Source: Aphrophora alni (taxonomy: Eukaryota; Arthropoda; Insecta; Hemiptera; Aphrophoridae). From it: a DNA stretch of 64,000 nt. The stretch is from the NCBI GenBank assembly GCA_963513935.1, contig OY740777.1, positions 12,945,092 to 13,009,091 on the forward strand. The letters run 5' to 3'. Below the pieces are notes generated by a model. It made no database searches. It was given only the letters and a program-made list of their open reading frames with translations, and had not been told where the DNA came from. Every line of letters starts with the position of its first letter. Within the stretch, counting starts at the first letter, position 1. Shown here one piece after another: positions 10,263-22,824 of this stretch. The position numbers were made by a program, and so were the translations under genes.

Positions 10263-12400
10263 CACAAGCACATTATATACACATTTATACATTCAGAGAA
10301 CAAGCACTGGTAAATAGAAATATTTATTAAATTCCACCCAAAAATGTAGAATTTCGTGAAAACATTGAATCCAACATGGCAGTTACGTCTGCATAGCCAC
10401 TAAATTAAAAAAAAAATCTTATAGAAGATATTTTAGACTACTATAAGCAACTCAACACTTTCCGAAAAAAAAAATTTAATATTGTGAAATAAAAATACAT
10501 TAAATGTATATATGGAAACATATTATATTAAATGTAGTCTATCATTAACGATAAAAATAGCTTTTTGGCATTTATAAGTTTAAATAAAGTATGGAGTTTT
10601 TAAAATAATACAATGATATTTTATGTTTTACTGTATATAAACTTCAAAAACTTTATTTAAAGTAGGCACACCGCGGTACGTGACACCAAAAGAGACTTCA
10701 ATGTGGGGATAAGAAAGAAGTCGTTTTCCTATTTTAATAAAAGAGATTTCAATACTCTGTAGTAAATTTGTTATTTTATTGATAATTTAGTTTTTAATAG
10801 ATAAGACTTAGGTAATATATTTCGAACGATTTCTCTACCACAAGATAAGAAACAATTCATGCCAATGAATCTATCTACATAACTACCCACAATGCCCACA
10901 CGATTTTTTATAATTTTACCTTGAGTGGAAGTTCGAAAGCGAACGTACATTGTTTCAAAAGAAACGTGCTCGGAAGTGCGCGCGTGTTTAAAAAGTCAAC
11001 CAGAAACAAGCATTAGATTTGCATATTGAAACTCACGGGCAATCCATGTCACGCAGAACCTGTAACACACAAAAACATAAAGTTTTAGATAAGTCACACA
11101 TTTCACATTACAATAGGTTACATTAGTTTCGGTTGGTAATCGTAAAACAAAACTGACCTTCATGGTTCATTTGTCATGCTGACTTTATTCTTATATAACG
11201 CTACATGTATTATTTTATAATATATCTGGTTTATCTATGTTTTCCTGTGTTGAGGGGGTTTCAAGGGCGTTGTCTAACATGTGGCGTAGAACAGGATGAT
11301 GTAGGTGAAGTTAGGTTACAAAGTAATAAAGGAAACAGATTTGTCTTCATTTACAACTTATTTAAAACTATTATAGATTCTAATTAATTGAAACTTATTT
11401 TAATGATATTATTTATTATTTCAAATTCATTAAGGTTTCTTAAGGTCGGTATAGGATTGTTTAAGACAAAAATCGTGAGAAATTAACGCTTGCCTTCTCG
11501 TCTTAAACAAATTTTCTTTTAAGGAATGTTTTTTGGAAAACGATTAAATAAAACAAATATAACGTTTCCAAAATAAATATTCTGTAAATACAGGAAAATG
11601 GCTTCCTTTATAAAAGTAGAACTTGTTATGTTCTATCTTTTTATCTCCAACATACATATTAAAAATCCTTGTAAACAAATATATTCTATAAAAATATATT
11701 ATTTATTTGAATGAAAGTTTTAATAACTGTTAGTCTTAGCTAATTTTTAAACTACTATATATGTGAATTCCTTATATTTATTTCATGATTAGGTTGTATA
11801 TTTTTGACTGATTTCTGTATTTTATTTTACAAGTATTATTGTATCTCCAAGATGAAAAATTTCGTTTGCTGAGCTACCTTTTAGCAGGTGTTTCGCTGGA
11901 GAATTTCGTACGCTACCAGTCGTATATTAAAAGTGGCATTAATTACCTTTTCCATCATGTCGGAACACATATGAGTTATGTTTAAAGGGACTAATTAATC
12001 GCAAAAATTTGCCTGGATTTTAAGGCAATGAAATCTTTTTTTGTAACTATTTCTTCTTAAACTTTACTGTAAAAATGTCATGGAGAGCATAGATAAACGC
12101 TGATTTTAACGTTGAATAAAATTAGTTATTGAGTTATTAATTATAAATTGGAGAAGCAAAGTTATAGTCAAAGACTATTTATAATGGTCGCTATTTTGAA
12201 ATTTAAGATTTGTAGTTAATTTTCACGTAATAGTTTTAGTTTAGCTTACAAAGTTACGGTCTAATTGTATTGAATTAAATAATAAATTAAACATACATTG
12301 TCACTTTTCTAAGGTTTAAATTATAACTGAACTTAAATTAAGTATTTATTCATATTTTAATAAATTTTAATAATAAATTTAAATAAAAGTGGAGCATATT
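10263..12400. other. AT-rich background with a CpG-containing patch
   Basis: Positions 10915-11060 are less AT-rich. They include GTGCGCGCGTG (10976-10986), repeated GAAACGTG-like words and an octamer-type POU site ATTTGCATAT (11019). This could be a regulatory element but no gene is visible. The 60-codon open frame at 11205-11387 is unrecognised. Confidence 0.3.
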
Positions 12401-12409
12401 TTTTTTGCA

Positions 12410-12610
12410 ATTAACTCAAACGCATTTCAACAACAATTTCGCCATATTTATTGATGCACGAGTTAACATAATAAAACTATAAATGAATGCATCACTGAAG
12501 ATGGCGACATTTTCGTTGAAAAGAGTATAAGTTTATAATTTTGTTATTGTGTTCAAGTTTAATTTAACTCGAAAACATGTAGCAAGTTAAGCTCAATATT
12601 CATAGTTAAT
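12410..12610. mobile_element. Decayed inverted pair of hammerhead repeats
   Basis: The minus-strand half (12418-12445) reads GTTGTTGAAATGCGTTTG and the plus half (12495-12530) reads CTGAAGATGGCGAC followed by TTTTCGTTGAAAAG. They face away from each other around 50 bp, like the pair at 56.3-56.5 kb. The distal tail CAAGTTAAGCTCAATATTCAT (start 12581) matches CAAGTCAAGCTCAATGTTTAT near 56.53 kb, which ties both to one family. Confidence 0.5.
12495..12527 (+). ncRNA. Hammerhead-like motif with lost helix III
   Basis: CTGAAGA (12495-12501), an extra T, GGCGA/TCGTT stem II (five pairs including two G-U), GAAA (12518-12521). The following block is AAGAGT, not ACGCGT, so the palindromic helix III is lost. 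A relic. Confidence 0.45.
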
Positions 12611-14277
12611 AATAACCATATTGACTTTTTTTTAAAATTCAAAATTAAATATTCTAAGAACTAGATATTGGTTTACTTTTATTAATTTTATTATATATTT
12701 AAAAATATTATGTTAATATGCATTAGTATTTTTCAAATTTAAAGGACTTTACGATGATTCAATATTATCAAATGTTACAAAAAACTCGCTATGTAAACGA
12801 CAGGTCTTTTCCTCTATAAAGAAAACAAACATAATTTACATATATTTTTGTTAAATTATATTATAAAATCATAAGTTCCAATAAATATTACAATACAGAA
12901 GGAAAAAAAAAAACGCTAAAATTTTCTCTCATATCTTTATAGGCGTTGTACGACTAAACAAAGTTATATGTAAACTTATAAAACATGTTATCTTTCTGAA
13001 CGTACACACGAGGTATATGCAAGCAATCATTCCCGAAACACACTTCTCATAAAAACACGAGATTGGAAGAAAGCAAATGATCACTAAAGTCTAGAGACAT
13101 CGTGGTATGATAGGATCCTCTTTCAACCCGTTCGAATATCTGCAGAGATAGGTTATATCGTCGCGTAGATCACATCTGCCGTGTTTATATCGTGGAATAA
13201 AGCTTTCCTTGAAATGAGCTTTCCTTGAATTGACGATACAAAACTAAGCTTCCTCAGTAAATACAAAAACCTGGATTGGGACAACTTGTACTTCGTGTTT
13301 TTATTTCTTTATTTAATCTTAATCAAGAATAAACGTTTCCGAATACAACTGTAAAGGTTTCGCTTGTAAGTCCAGATGTGTTTTTTTGTAACTTAAGGAT
13401 AACAGTAAATTTATAAGATACAGTAAGGATTTACTTCAAATTTGTTTGATAATTATATGAATATTACATTATCCACTTTTGACAAACATAAATCTAGATA
13501 TTTTTGCGGGAGAAATTTTGACAAAAATCTCCAGTCTTTTCTAAAAAAAAACACTTTACACACTTATATATTATAATCAGGAAAAGGGTTACGATTTTTT
13601 AATACAATTAATTAGGTTTTTCACCTTACATTATTTTGCGTTGAAAAACTAATTGAAATAAAATTATTGTTATCAGCTTGACTTATAACATCTAACAATT
13701 ATGTCGACTCATGAGTCACGTTTTAATTTAATTTTCAAATCTGTGTTTGTGTTTTGGTTAATGTGTAACTATATTGTTTTTCGAGTGTTCCATGACAACG
13801 GAGGAATTTCTCCGATAATAAACTTGATAATGGCTGAATAGCCGAAAAGGCCGTCTTATATAAAAATTAAAAAAAACGACCAAACAGAATATCGAACTAT
13901 GAGTCTTACACTTATTTATTATTTCATGTTATCAGATTCTGCAACCGCAATAAAACTACAAAATCTGTGTTTTATAGGAAAAAAAATCTAATGATGAACG
14001 CTCCAGTCTTCCACATTTGCGTAGATTTCACAAGTAGTTTGATACGTTCACAGATTCCCTTAAGGGAGATTGATATGTGTTTGTTCAACATAAATCAACG
14101 ATTCATTACCTAAAGATTATATCCTCATTTAATAAAGAACAGCACTTATTGATGGTAAGCGTAAAATTAACATTAAATTTAAAAAAAAAAAATTTACGTA
14201 TTTAACATTTTTATGAATTTTGTATAATATGGTATAAATCTTATAATTCTATAACTATTTGTTTAAACTATAATTAA
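12611..14277. other. AT-rich DNA with a GC-richer patch and a GAAA hairpin relic
   Basis: Positions 13000-13290 are GC-richer and contain a short tandem duplication (GAGCTTTCCTTGAA-like, 13205-13232) but no usable open frame. At 13845-13872 the sequence TTGATAATGGCT, loop, AGCCGAAAAGG looks like a worn hammerhead-type unit (GGCT/AGCC stem followed by GAAA), too degenerate for a firm call. Confidence 0.3.
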
Positions 14278-14329
14278 ATGAGATATATAGGTGTTCTATT
14301 AGGTTTTTACATGGGTCCATTCTTTACAC

Positions 14330-15270
14330 TTACTGCCTCTGTTTCTCATTTTCCTCTCGTTTTCCTTTTCTGTCTTGATTTTCTTTACATTAATATTAAC
14401 ATATCCTTTTTTCTCTTTCCTCATTCTCATTCTTTTTTCTGTTCTCCTCTCCTTCTTTTCATTGACTCTTCTACTTCTTTTCTCTTCTTATTCAATCACT
14501 TTTCCTAATCTATTCATCTCCTTCTCTCCTTTTTCTCATTCAATTTTCGTGTTTTCTACTCCTCGTTTTTCTTTCCCTATCCTATTCTTCTCCTCTTTTT
14601 CATTCACTTTTCCTCTTCTCTCCTCTTTTATTAACTTTTCTTCTTCTCACCTCTTATTTCATTCACTTTTCCCTTTTTTCTTCTCTTTTTCTACACTTTT
14701 CCTTGATTTCCTCTTTTTTCATTCACTTATCAATTACTCTCCTTCCCTTTTCTTAATCACGTATTTTTATCTATCTGTTTGTTTCCACTTACTTCTTGCT
14801 CCTTTTCTTATTCTTTTTATCAACTTTCTACCTTCTTAAAACCGTCATTCTTTAATTCACATTTCTCTTCTTTCCATCTTTTTTTTGACTAAAATTTTCT
14901 TACTCTTATTTCTCACTCACTTTATATATTATTTCCTTCTCTTTCTTTTATTCAATTTTTATTTTATCTCCTGCTCTTTCTTTTATTCATTTTTGTCTTC
15001 TCCTCTTCTCTTTCTTTCTTTCCTATTTTCTTCTGTCTCCTCTTTCTTTCCCACTTTCCTTTTCTCTTTTACAATCACACCTCTCTTCTAATCTTCTTTT
15101 CACTCAAATTATCTCTTCACTTCTCCTTCTTCTTTCACGGATTTTTTTTCTCTTTTCGTCTGCTCGTTAATTTCATTAACTTTCTTTAGGTATACTTCTA
15201 CTTTTTTTACTCACTTTTTTCTGAACTCATCCTATCTCTTTCTGTTCTCCTATTTTATTCCTTCTCATTT
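14330..15270 (+). repeat. Polypyrimidine tract, about 0.95 kb
   Basis: The plus strand is almost entirely C and T with occasional A, built from worn variants of words like TTCATTCACTTTTCC and CTTTTCTCTTC. The open frames across it (154, 76 and 68 codons) translate to Phe/Ser/Leu runs and are artefacts. The strand asymmetry suggests an ancient, decayed pyrimidine-rich minisatellite; such tracts can form triplex DNA. Confidence 0.85.
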
Positions 15271-15404
15271 ACTCTCAAAATTTTAATATGTAAACCGGCA
15301 TTCCAAAAGAATAAATCAACACAAACTTAGTATTTTGTGTGTTCTTTATCACCAAACTTATTTCTTCTCTTTAATAGGATATCGTTGTTATTGATTTTAA
15401 CGAA

Positions 15405-15590
15405 ACTATCCCCCAAGTGCTCACATATAGTGTACACGGCTGTGGCAATCCCAAAGAAACCATAGCTGGATCTACACATTTACTTCTTGTAGTCCTAAGT
15501 TTGATCTATCTCTTTCACCTTTGCTATCAAGATTCTCTTTATCAAATTTTGTTGTTTTCAAACCATATTATAGTATTCGAGGGCTAATAA
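15405..15590 (-). repeat. SINE-like family, copy A
   Basis: On plus, GGCAATCCC, then ATAGCTGGATCTACAC, then TTGTAGTCCTAAGTTTGATC match the same order at 29.51-29.60 kb and, in reverse complement, the plus-strand copies at 30.57 and 62.34 kb (TCGGGATTGCC, TTTAACCCAA). Internal deletions are present. No target duplication can be made out. Confidence 0.55.
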
Positions 15591-15772
15591 CCTTAATGTT
15601 TTGCTTTAATCTTCATACTTTTATAAGAAAATCATGACCAAGAAGGTATCGCCTTTAAACAATAAGGACAAATATTGAGGAACATTGTTTTGGAGCTAAT
15701 TTCTCTATTGTTACATGATGACATCTGACAACAAAACTTAGTTATTATTTGTTACATTGAAATAATACGTCT

Positions 15773-16416
15773 CAACAAAGTCGGCAATGCTATTTCGAAA
15801 CTTCCCGAAATGACATTTTCTGTTGACGTTCACGGTAGATTACAAATCTCTTTTGGCCGAATATTACACATCAAAGTCCGCCAAGCTTTTTAAAATCTCC
15901 CGTTGACGTTCACAGGAGATTTTAAGTCTCATTTCGCCGAATATGACCCAACAAAGTCCGCCAAGCTTTTTTGAAATTTCCCGATGACGTTCAGGGGAGA
16001 ATCTAAATTTTATTTGGACAGATATGACCCAACAAAGTCCGCCAAGGTATTTTGAAATTTCCCGTTTACGTTCACTGGAGATTTCAAATATCTTTTCGCC
16101 GAATATGATCAATCAAAAACAGCCAAGCTATTTTGAAATTTCCCGTTGAGGTTCACGGGAGATTCTAAATCTGTTTTCGCCGAATAAAGGCCCAACAAAG
16201 TCCGCCAAGCTTTTTTGCCGACGAAATCTCCCGTTGACGTTCACGGGAGATTCTAATTTTCATTTGGCCGAATTCAAAGATTCAAAAAAATCTCATTTGG
16301 CCGAATAAGACCCAACAAATTCCGCCAAGGTATTTTGAAATTTCCCGTTGACGTTCAAGGGAGATTCCAATTCTAAATTGGCCGATCATGATCCAACAAT
16401 TCCAGCCAAGCTCTGC
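15773..16416. repeat. 81-bp minisatellite, about 7.5 units
   Basis: GTTGACGTTCA recurs at about 15822, 15902, 15983, 16063, 16145, 16231 and 16347, a spacing of 80-81 bp, then 86, then 116 where a roughly 30-bp piece is duplicated. Each unit holds AAAGTCCGCCAAGC and GGCCGAATATGACC. A short inverted repeat, TCCCGT and ACGGGA around the TGACGTTC centre, gives every unit a small hairpin. Because 81 is divisible by three, an 82-codon minus-strand frame stays open (15864-16112); I treat it as an artefact. Confidence 0.9.
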
Positions 16417-19400
16417 TGAATTGTTTTAATAACTACAACACAAATTAAGTTCATTTTTATTTCAACTCAATACATAAACGACCTTGCGGACTTCACTATA
16501 AGAAGAAAATACTAGTAAAATTATTTTGCAATTCATAATGCTACAAAACAGATATTTTCATGATTGTTGCATACTTCAAAAACAAAATTGTTCACAAACT
16601 ACATAACCTTTCCCCCTCATTATTGTTCATTTATGAGTCATATTTATATATATTTTTAGTAGGAATATTGTGTAAAAATATTGTTCTGTATTTTACTACC
16701 CTATCGATCTCCCATTAGTAATAGAATAAATTCATTTCATTTCATTCCTTTTTCTCTTTCAATTACATTAGGTAAAACACAATTACCTATCACTAAATTA
16801 TCAATACCTGATTCAGTTTTAAAAGCAATATAATCCCGTTTAATAAAAATCTTCCGTCACCATAATTGATAAAAAGCAAACAAAACAGGACATCACCGAG
16901 GCAAAACACACAGGCCTTCACTTAGCCTGCACCATTACGTCGACTGTCGGCGGCCATTCAATTAACTTTTACATTTGTTTTTCTTTTCAAGCCTACCCGC
17001 CGTGAGGGAGACAAGAATATACCCTTACACAAAAATGTTGTTTAGGCTCAAAGCATTTTTAGAACAAAATATTCATTAATTGATCCGTTTCTATAAATTA
17101 GTGAACAGCAATCTTAAAAAAATTAGATGACATTTAAAATTGTACAAAAAAATAATTAAGTGTTATTAGTTCATTAAATATATAATAAAACTTTAAACGA
17201 TTTTCCAAATCTATATGATTGGTGTAGTTATAAAACTGTAGTTCTCAATTAACTTACGTCACACACTAAACTACAATTGTGTGATTTGATATAAAGTCAT
17301 ACATTTACAGCCATACAATCGCACAAAAACACAACCATTAGTGTTTCTCTCTTAACGTTATTGATTTTCAAACTTTCAAAATGTATTACATCACAGAATA
17401 TATTAGACCTACTTATTCGATAAAAAGCGTTATTGGAAACAAAAAACCAAAACAACTTTGGTTATAATCAAAATAGATATCTTATAATTAATTAGTAATT
17501 TTAAATTAACATATTGGGAATGTTACGTGATGAATCAAACTAGTTTTTGTGAATCTATTCTTTTGAAGGCTTCCGAAAAAGTGGTTTTGTGGATGTTTAG
17601 CATCTAAAATGTCTTTAAAAGAACGCCATTTTGAAATTATGATGTGACACGTTATATTTTGTTGTACAAAGTAAAATAATAAATAAAACATCTTTCAAAA
17701 ATAATCATAATTCTTAGTTGAAACCTCTGGATTTTTTATTATAATACAGGCTTTATACAGTTATTTACCTTTGTTTATAACAATCCTTTATTATAGTTAC
17801 TGATAGTGAGTTGACAACATGTGTGTGGAATATAATGTATTATATTTAAACAGTAATAGAGTGATTCAATTCATAAAATGTTTATATTATATGACATGTT
17901 TGTATGATTGTATTTTGTGTGTAAAATATTTGTGACGATGTACAAAAGCCTGATGATGTTTCATTGATGATGAAACGGCATTAGCAGCATTAATAAATTA
18001 TTGTTATAGACTAAGGTAAATTACTATGTATATATAACTTTAAAAATAGCATAATATCAATTCGTTCTCGAGTTAACATATAAAAATTTGAAAATCGCAA
18101 AAAGACGGAATACTAAGATTGTTTGAAAATCGTTTATCGGTATTTTTCTTTTCTTTTCATTATTTCAATGCGCTGGATCACCTCCCATAGTTTTCCAGAC
18201 TGATTGTGAAACACATTATATTAGAAAGATGCTAACAACAAAAAAATTAAAATATACTAATTATTGCCAAGTGACTCTCCACTCACAACTGTAAATCCCC
18301 TCGATAGCTACAAAGTCATCGGAGGGAAGTAGGTCAAAACACAGGGTACAGAATGTAAATGTGTTCTCTGGGTGGAAGTTAGTTGTTATTGCCCTCCAGA
18401 CGAGACGACGATATAGCCGCTTCGCGTATGGGGGACTGATTCTGTTTGTCCTCATTCTACGCGAAAAGTCGGGGTTAGTTAATGTAAAGAGTTATTCAAA
18501 ACTGTACGGTGATATTTCGGCAGGTAGTTTTGGAGGTATAAATAGAAGGTTATATAAATAATGGTATGGACACTCTTCCGATTGGTCTGTCAACAATTTT
18601 GTGTTAAAAAATCTTTGGGAGAAATTAAGATATTGAGTGAAAATTTGATGTAACTTATTTATGTAACTAGTAGATCTGAAAATCTAGAATTTATCTTGTA
18701 AATTTCAAAAGGAAGGATGTCTGAAATTTTTAATGTCAAATATTTCTGAAAACATTAATATTACAAAATTTTTAAGAGAAAATATTTCTTCGTTTTCACG
18801 AAAAACAATTCTTTTATACTTGTTTAAATTTTTTTTGTAGGTTAAAGAATGACCAATTTATCGACAAAAAACTAATAACTACATTTTTTTAAATATTTGT
18901 CTACAACACCTAAACCAAAATATTATGGAATTATGATAATTGTTAATTATAATATTATAATTGAAGTATGTTGCTATAATGAGTGAGGATTTTATGTAGA
19001 CGTTGTTTACATAACCTTTTACCCACCTATATTAAAAAAAATAAATCAAGAGTTTATTTTGTATATTTACGAAATTTAGTACATTAAAAATATGCTGCAC
19101 ATCTCGAAATATTTACAGGAGAAAAATGTACATCAAAATTTGTATTTGTTAAATCTAGTGTAACAATCATATGAGTTAAAAATTATACAATATTTAAATT
19201 CGTATTAATACACAAGTCGCCATTTTGAAAATGACGGTAAACAGTTTTAATTTTGGTATATTTTTTGGGAATGGATAATATTAACAATTATCTTAATTCT
19301 ATATTATTATTATTATAGTTTAGGCTAACTTTGTGTTATTGTAGAAAATTTCCAAAAATTACGTTTTTAATGTTTGTATAAAACTCTGTTATCCCTTTTC

Positions 19401-19600
19401 TCTAAGAACAAATATAGAAAATAAATTTGTTTTTCGTAAAAAAAGGAAAATCTTTTCTTAAATCTTTTTTAATATTATTAGTTTTCGAAATATTCAACAT
19501 TAAACATTTTAAAAGTCCATCATTTTGAAAATGTACAAAATAAAATCTTGGTTTTCTAATAATGTAAAGGGATAGGTAAATTATACCAAATCTCCACTAC
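16417..19600. other. AT-rich DNA with GC-richer islands
   Basis: Island 16890-17010 (AGGCCTTCACTTAGCCTGC, GTCGGCGGCCATTC) could be conserved noncoding DNA. At 17952-17985 CTGATGATG, a TTTCAT/ATGAAA hairpin and GAAACGGCATTAG resemble the end of a hammerhead-type repeat, without a proper stem II. Otherwise no gene is seen. Confidence 0.35.
18261..18455 (-). CDS. Unrecognised 64-codon open frame in a GC-richer island
   Basis: The island 18261-18480 is noticeably less AT-rich than its surroundings. Read on minus, the frame gives a mixed, protein-like composition (contains CTLCFDLLPSDDFVAIEG) and passes a possible splice donor GTGAGTGG (RC of 18276-18283). I do not recognise a family. It could be an exon, a pseudogene fragment, or conserved noncoding DNA with a chance frame; the opposite strand is open as well (18361-18561), which lowers confidence. 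Confidence 0.15.
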   Translation of the reverse strand: MRTNRISPPYAKRLYRRLVWRAITTNFHPENTFTFCTLCFDLLPSDDFVAIEGIYSCEWRVTWQ

Positions 19601-19641
19601 CTATCTTATCTACTTAAAAACTTCTTTTTTTTAAATACAAA

Positions 19642-19782
19642 ATGGCCGACGACAAAAAACTAAGCGTTTCCGTGGTAAACGATTTAAATTCTAGAATCCA
19701 CTTCCGAAATAATACCGTGGAATTTTACCTCACCCTGTATATTACAACCTTGACTGTCGTTATAAATAACTCTGTGTTGTAA
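19642..19782 (+). CDS. Possible small ORF or first exon (46 codons)
   Basis: ATG at 19642 lies in a strong insect start context (ACAAAATGGCC). The frame begins MADDKKLSVSVVNDLNSR and runs to a TAA at 19780-19782. A potential splice donor (GTGGTAAAC) occurs after the eleventh codon, so it could also be a short first exon. No family is recognised and there is no independent support. Confidence 0.15.
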   Translation: MADDKKLSVSVVNDLNSRIHFRNNTVEFYLTLYITTLTVVINNSVL

Positions 19783-22540
19783 AAAAACGCATATGTCACG
19801 CCTTTGTAATAACTACCAGAAAGATGTGTTTCTAGATTTCTGGCCATTAAAATTTGCGTGAAAAGTAGGCAGACTAGAAATCCAATTAATTGTAATATTG
19901 AAAACTTATTAAACTGTGAGTATGATAAAATTTGCGTGGTTTGTCATGCAAATTAGTACAAACATAAAAACAAATTTTAAATTAACATACTTTTTATTTG
20001 GGCTAATTATAATGTTTTCCAGATCCAGTCGGTTAACCTCAAAATTGTTGTGTTGTTTATTGAAATCAGCTGTTATTAATTTTGTAAAACTGGTTGTTAT
20101 GGTAACGAAAATTGAAATAGTTTAAACTTTCAAAAACAGCTGTTTTAATTCCTGTAGGCTGTGTTGAAATTTTTGTTCGATTAAAACTTTAAACACGGTT
20201 CCAAAATTCACTTATGTAATTGTCAACTTACTGTCAAGTTGTAATTGTGTGCAGTAGATTTAGTGAGAGTAAAATCGAGTTAAAACGATTCTTAGTTTTT
20301 ATTTCGAAACGTTTACTCGCATTGTCCCTTCAGTTATAAATATATTTTTTAAAGCACTTAATTCGAGATTACATCAGCGGGATTTCCATTGGTAATTATT
20401 AAGTAATTTGCTGGCCACTTCAATTATTAGTAAAATAGTAAATTTAACATGTCAATAACAGTGTAATTACATACTAATTTAAACAAAACCAGATACATAT
20501 CACTTATCAAACTATGTCTGTTAAAGACATAAACTAGGATGATTATAATATCATGGCAAATATCAACACAAAGTTCTCACTCCCCTATGGCCAAATTAAA
20601 TAAAATCTACTAAAACAATAAATTTAATAAATTATGTTTGTGGTAGACCTAATTGTTAATCAAAAAGTAAAAATGTATCGCGGAAGGAGACTTTAAAAAC
20701 AAAATTTACTGTTTTAATAAGTATAAAGTTGTTTTGCTTGTACAATAAACTAATCCTCTTAGAAAATTGTATCAAGATTTTATTTTTGCTAAATATTTCT
20801 GAACTTATTTTACTTGAAATTATAGTCACAGTTTTGTGTCAACAACCTTCACATTTTCTAACAAAATCGTAACGAAATTTCTGAAACCAATATTCACAAT
20901 TTATATTTTTTTTTAGAACATGTTCATGTCAGATTTTTCAGTTTTTACATTTACTCACAAACTAGATTAGAATCACTACGTTTTGTTTGTAACATTAGAG
21001 GCTACACTTTAGTAAAATTTCCGAAACAGAAAATTTGATTAAAATCGGTTCACATGTTTTGGCTTTACTGAAGACAGACATAATTTTTTTTAAATCCTTT
21101 ATCGGATTCAGGGTAGCTCAAAAACGGACATATCTGATAAAATCTCGATTTTTGATACATCAAATAACTTTTTACTATCTGTATGTGATGTTTACTATCT
21201 GTAAACCTATTTATTAAGGTTAATTCAAAATGTAATAGAAAATTAATTTTAAAAAAGTTCCGATTACAATAATTTAGGTACGTTTATTGTAAGCGGGTAC
21301 GGAATGTTACAAAAATCATGCAACAATGAAATGACTTTAGAACAACTAAAAACACCAGAAATAAGAGAATTGATTGATCAAATTGCACTACATTTTGTAT
21401 AGCCTACAGTCAAATTTGGAACCACCAAAATTAGGACTATCAGCTGATGCAAGTCAAAATGTACAAACGTAAACCTACTTACTTTCTAATTCTATGTCGG
21501 TTTGAAAAATCGATGTCTTTTTAGTAAAAAAAAGTGGTTTTGGAATAACTTCTTTCTTTATAGTATGATGTTTTTTGTGAGTTTTTCAGCCCAAAAGTGT
21601 GTGTGTGTTTGGACATATATTAATCTATTTTTTTATGGGCATAGTTTGTCCACACTTAAGGGTAGCTCCTGTAAGAAAATGTGATTTTAAAATATCTGCT
21701 ATTTATTTTATTTATTTATTTATTTTTTCATTCAATTTGGTTTCAGTGTAATTCCAACACCCTAACATGACGGTTTATGAGTTATCAGTAAGAAAACAAA
21801 AAATCGGAACGAGTAATATCTCAGAAACGACTCTACTGATTTTGTTGAAATTTTAGTGAAATGAGAAGAATAGTCGTGTGACTATTCTTGGAACTACACT
21901 TGAGTAGAAAATTCAGTTCATGCAGATACTGACAAAATTGTCATTTTGGTTTCTTTCCTAACCGTAGATCATAATTTTGAGTTAAAAATTTAAAAATAAC
22001 CCCCCCCCCCCCAATTACCAAAATACTCAAATTGATATGCACTCGTTCAGACTGTAGAAACACTACCACAGACAGAAATGGTTCACTCCAAATAACGACT
22101 TTTGGATTCAAGGGATTACATCATTTTTTAACCATCATGTCACTTCCTCTAAAAAACGTTTTATGCTTTTTCGTAAGAAAAAATAATAACAGCCAATTAT
22201 AGCTGTTTTGACGTTGATCGTTCAAAGGTTATTTATCCCAGACATTTTGGATATCCAAATATGAACATTAGAAACATTCAACCATCTCGAATAAAAAAAT
22301 AAAAATATAGTTAGTAGCAGTACGAGGTTGTTGAGATCTTCAAAGATATAACAATATTTCACATAAAATACACAATCTTCTGAATTTGTGCAAATTTTCA
22401 TCAGACAATATAATTTACATATTTAAATCTATCTCGTCTGATTAACATAAGAAACCTTTTAACTCAACTCCTTAACTCATCGCTCATTTTATATTTTAAG
22501 AAAATTTTTTATCAAATATTACAAAAGTAAAAAGACTCTG
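19783..22540. other. AT-rich background
   Basis: Contains a 13-base C run (22000-22012), a (TTTA)n patch near 21705-21726 and a less AT-rich spot near 20370-20420. The short open frames at 19916, 21035 and 21502 have no recognisable content. Confidence 0.4.
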
Positions 22541-22559
22541 AGGTTGAAACATTTTTGTG

Positions 22560-22767
22560 AGTCGAAAAATCAAGACGAGCGGGAAGAAAGAGGGAGGGGG
22601 AGAACAGAATAGGAGCCAAAAGTAGAAAAACATGTTTGATTTTAACAATGTACGCATGCGCCGGACGACGTTCGAAACGGAAGAATCCATGTCTACAGCG
22701 CATGCGCAGTGCGTTATTCTCCCAAACTTCCATTCCGTGGAATCGTTACACGACAGTTATAACCAAC
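22560..22767 (+). promoter_or_regulatory. Candidate NRF-1 promoter with two GCATGCGC sites
   Basis: A purine-rich stretch (22575-22620) leads into ACGCATGCGCC (22652-22662) and a perfect NRF-1/Ewg-type palindrome GCGCATGCGC (22698-22707), 46 bp apart. About 70 bp downstream lie AACCAACATGG (22761-22771) and CCGCCATTT (22775-22783), the YY1 core typical of TATA-less housekeeping promoters. CpG density is far above the surrounding DNA. The layout resembles the island at 6.7 kb. Transcription toward plus is inferred from the ATG and splice donor that follow. Confidence 0.45.
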
Positions 22768-22807
22768 ATGGTTCCGCCATTTAAAAAAAAACAACAACAT
22801 TTAAAAG
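22768..22807 (+). CDS. Possible short first coding exon
   Basis: ATG at 22768 (context CCAACATGG) opens a frame reading MVPPFKKKQQHLK, and the 40-nt segment ends at AAAAG, followed by GTAAC (22808-22812), a good splice donor. Without splicing the frame stops after 19 codons. The lysine/glutamine-rich N terminus is not one I can assign. Its position just downstream of the NRF-1 palindrome is the main support. No downstream exon could be identified in the window, so the gene, if real, would have a long first intron. Confidence 0.3.
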
Positions 22808-22824
22808 GTAACATGAAAAATTAA

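Noticed and set aside
14278..15091. Frames of 154, 76 and 68 codons rich in Phe, Ser and Leu
   Set aside because: They arise from a polypyrimidine tract, overlap in different frames, and have no domain.
17946..17990. Full hammerhead motif
   Set aside because: CTGATGATG and GAAACGGC are present, but the hairpin uses the GAAA itself, no proper stem II remains and the block after GAAA is not palindromic.
19733..19742. CACCCTGTAT as the right end of a CAGGGTG element
   Set aside because: No matching left end lies within a reasonable distance upstream.
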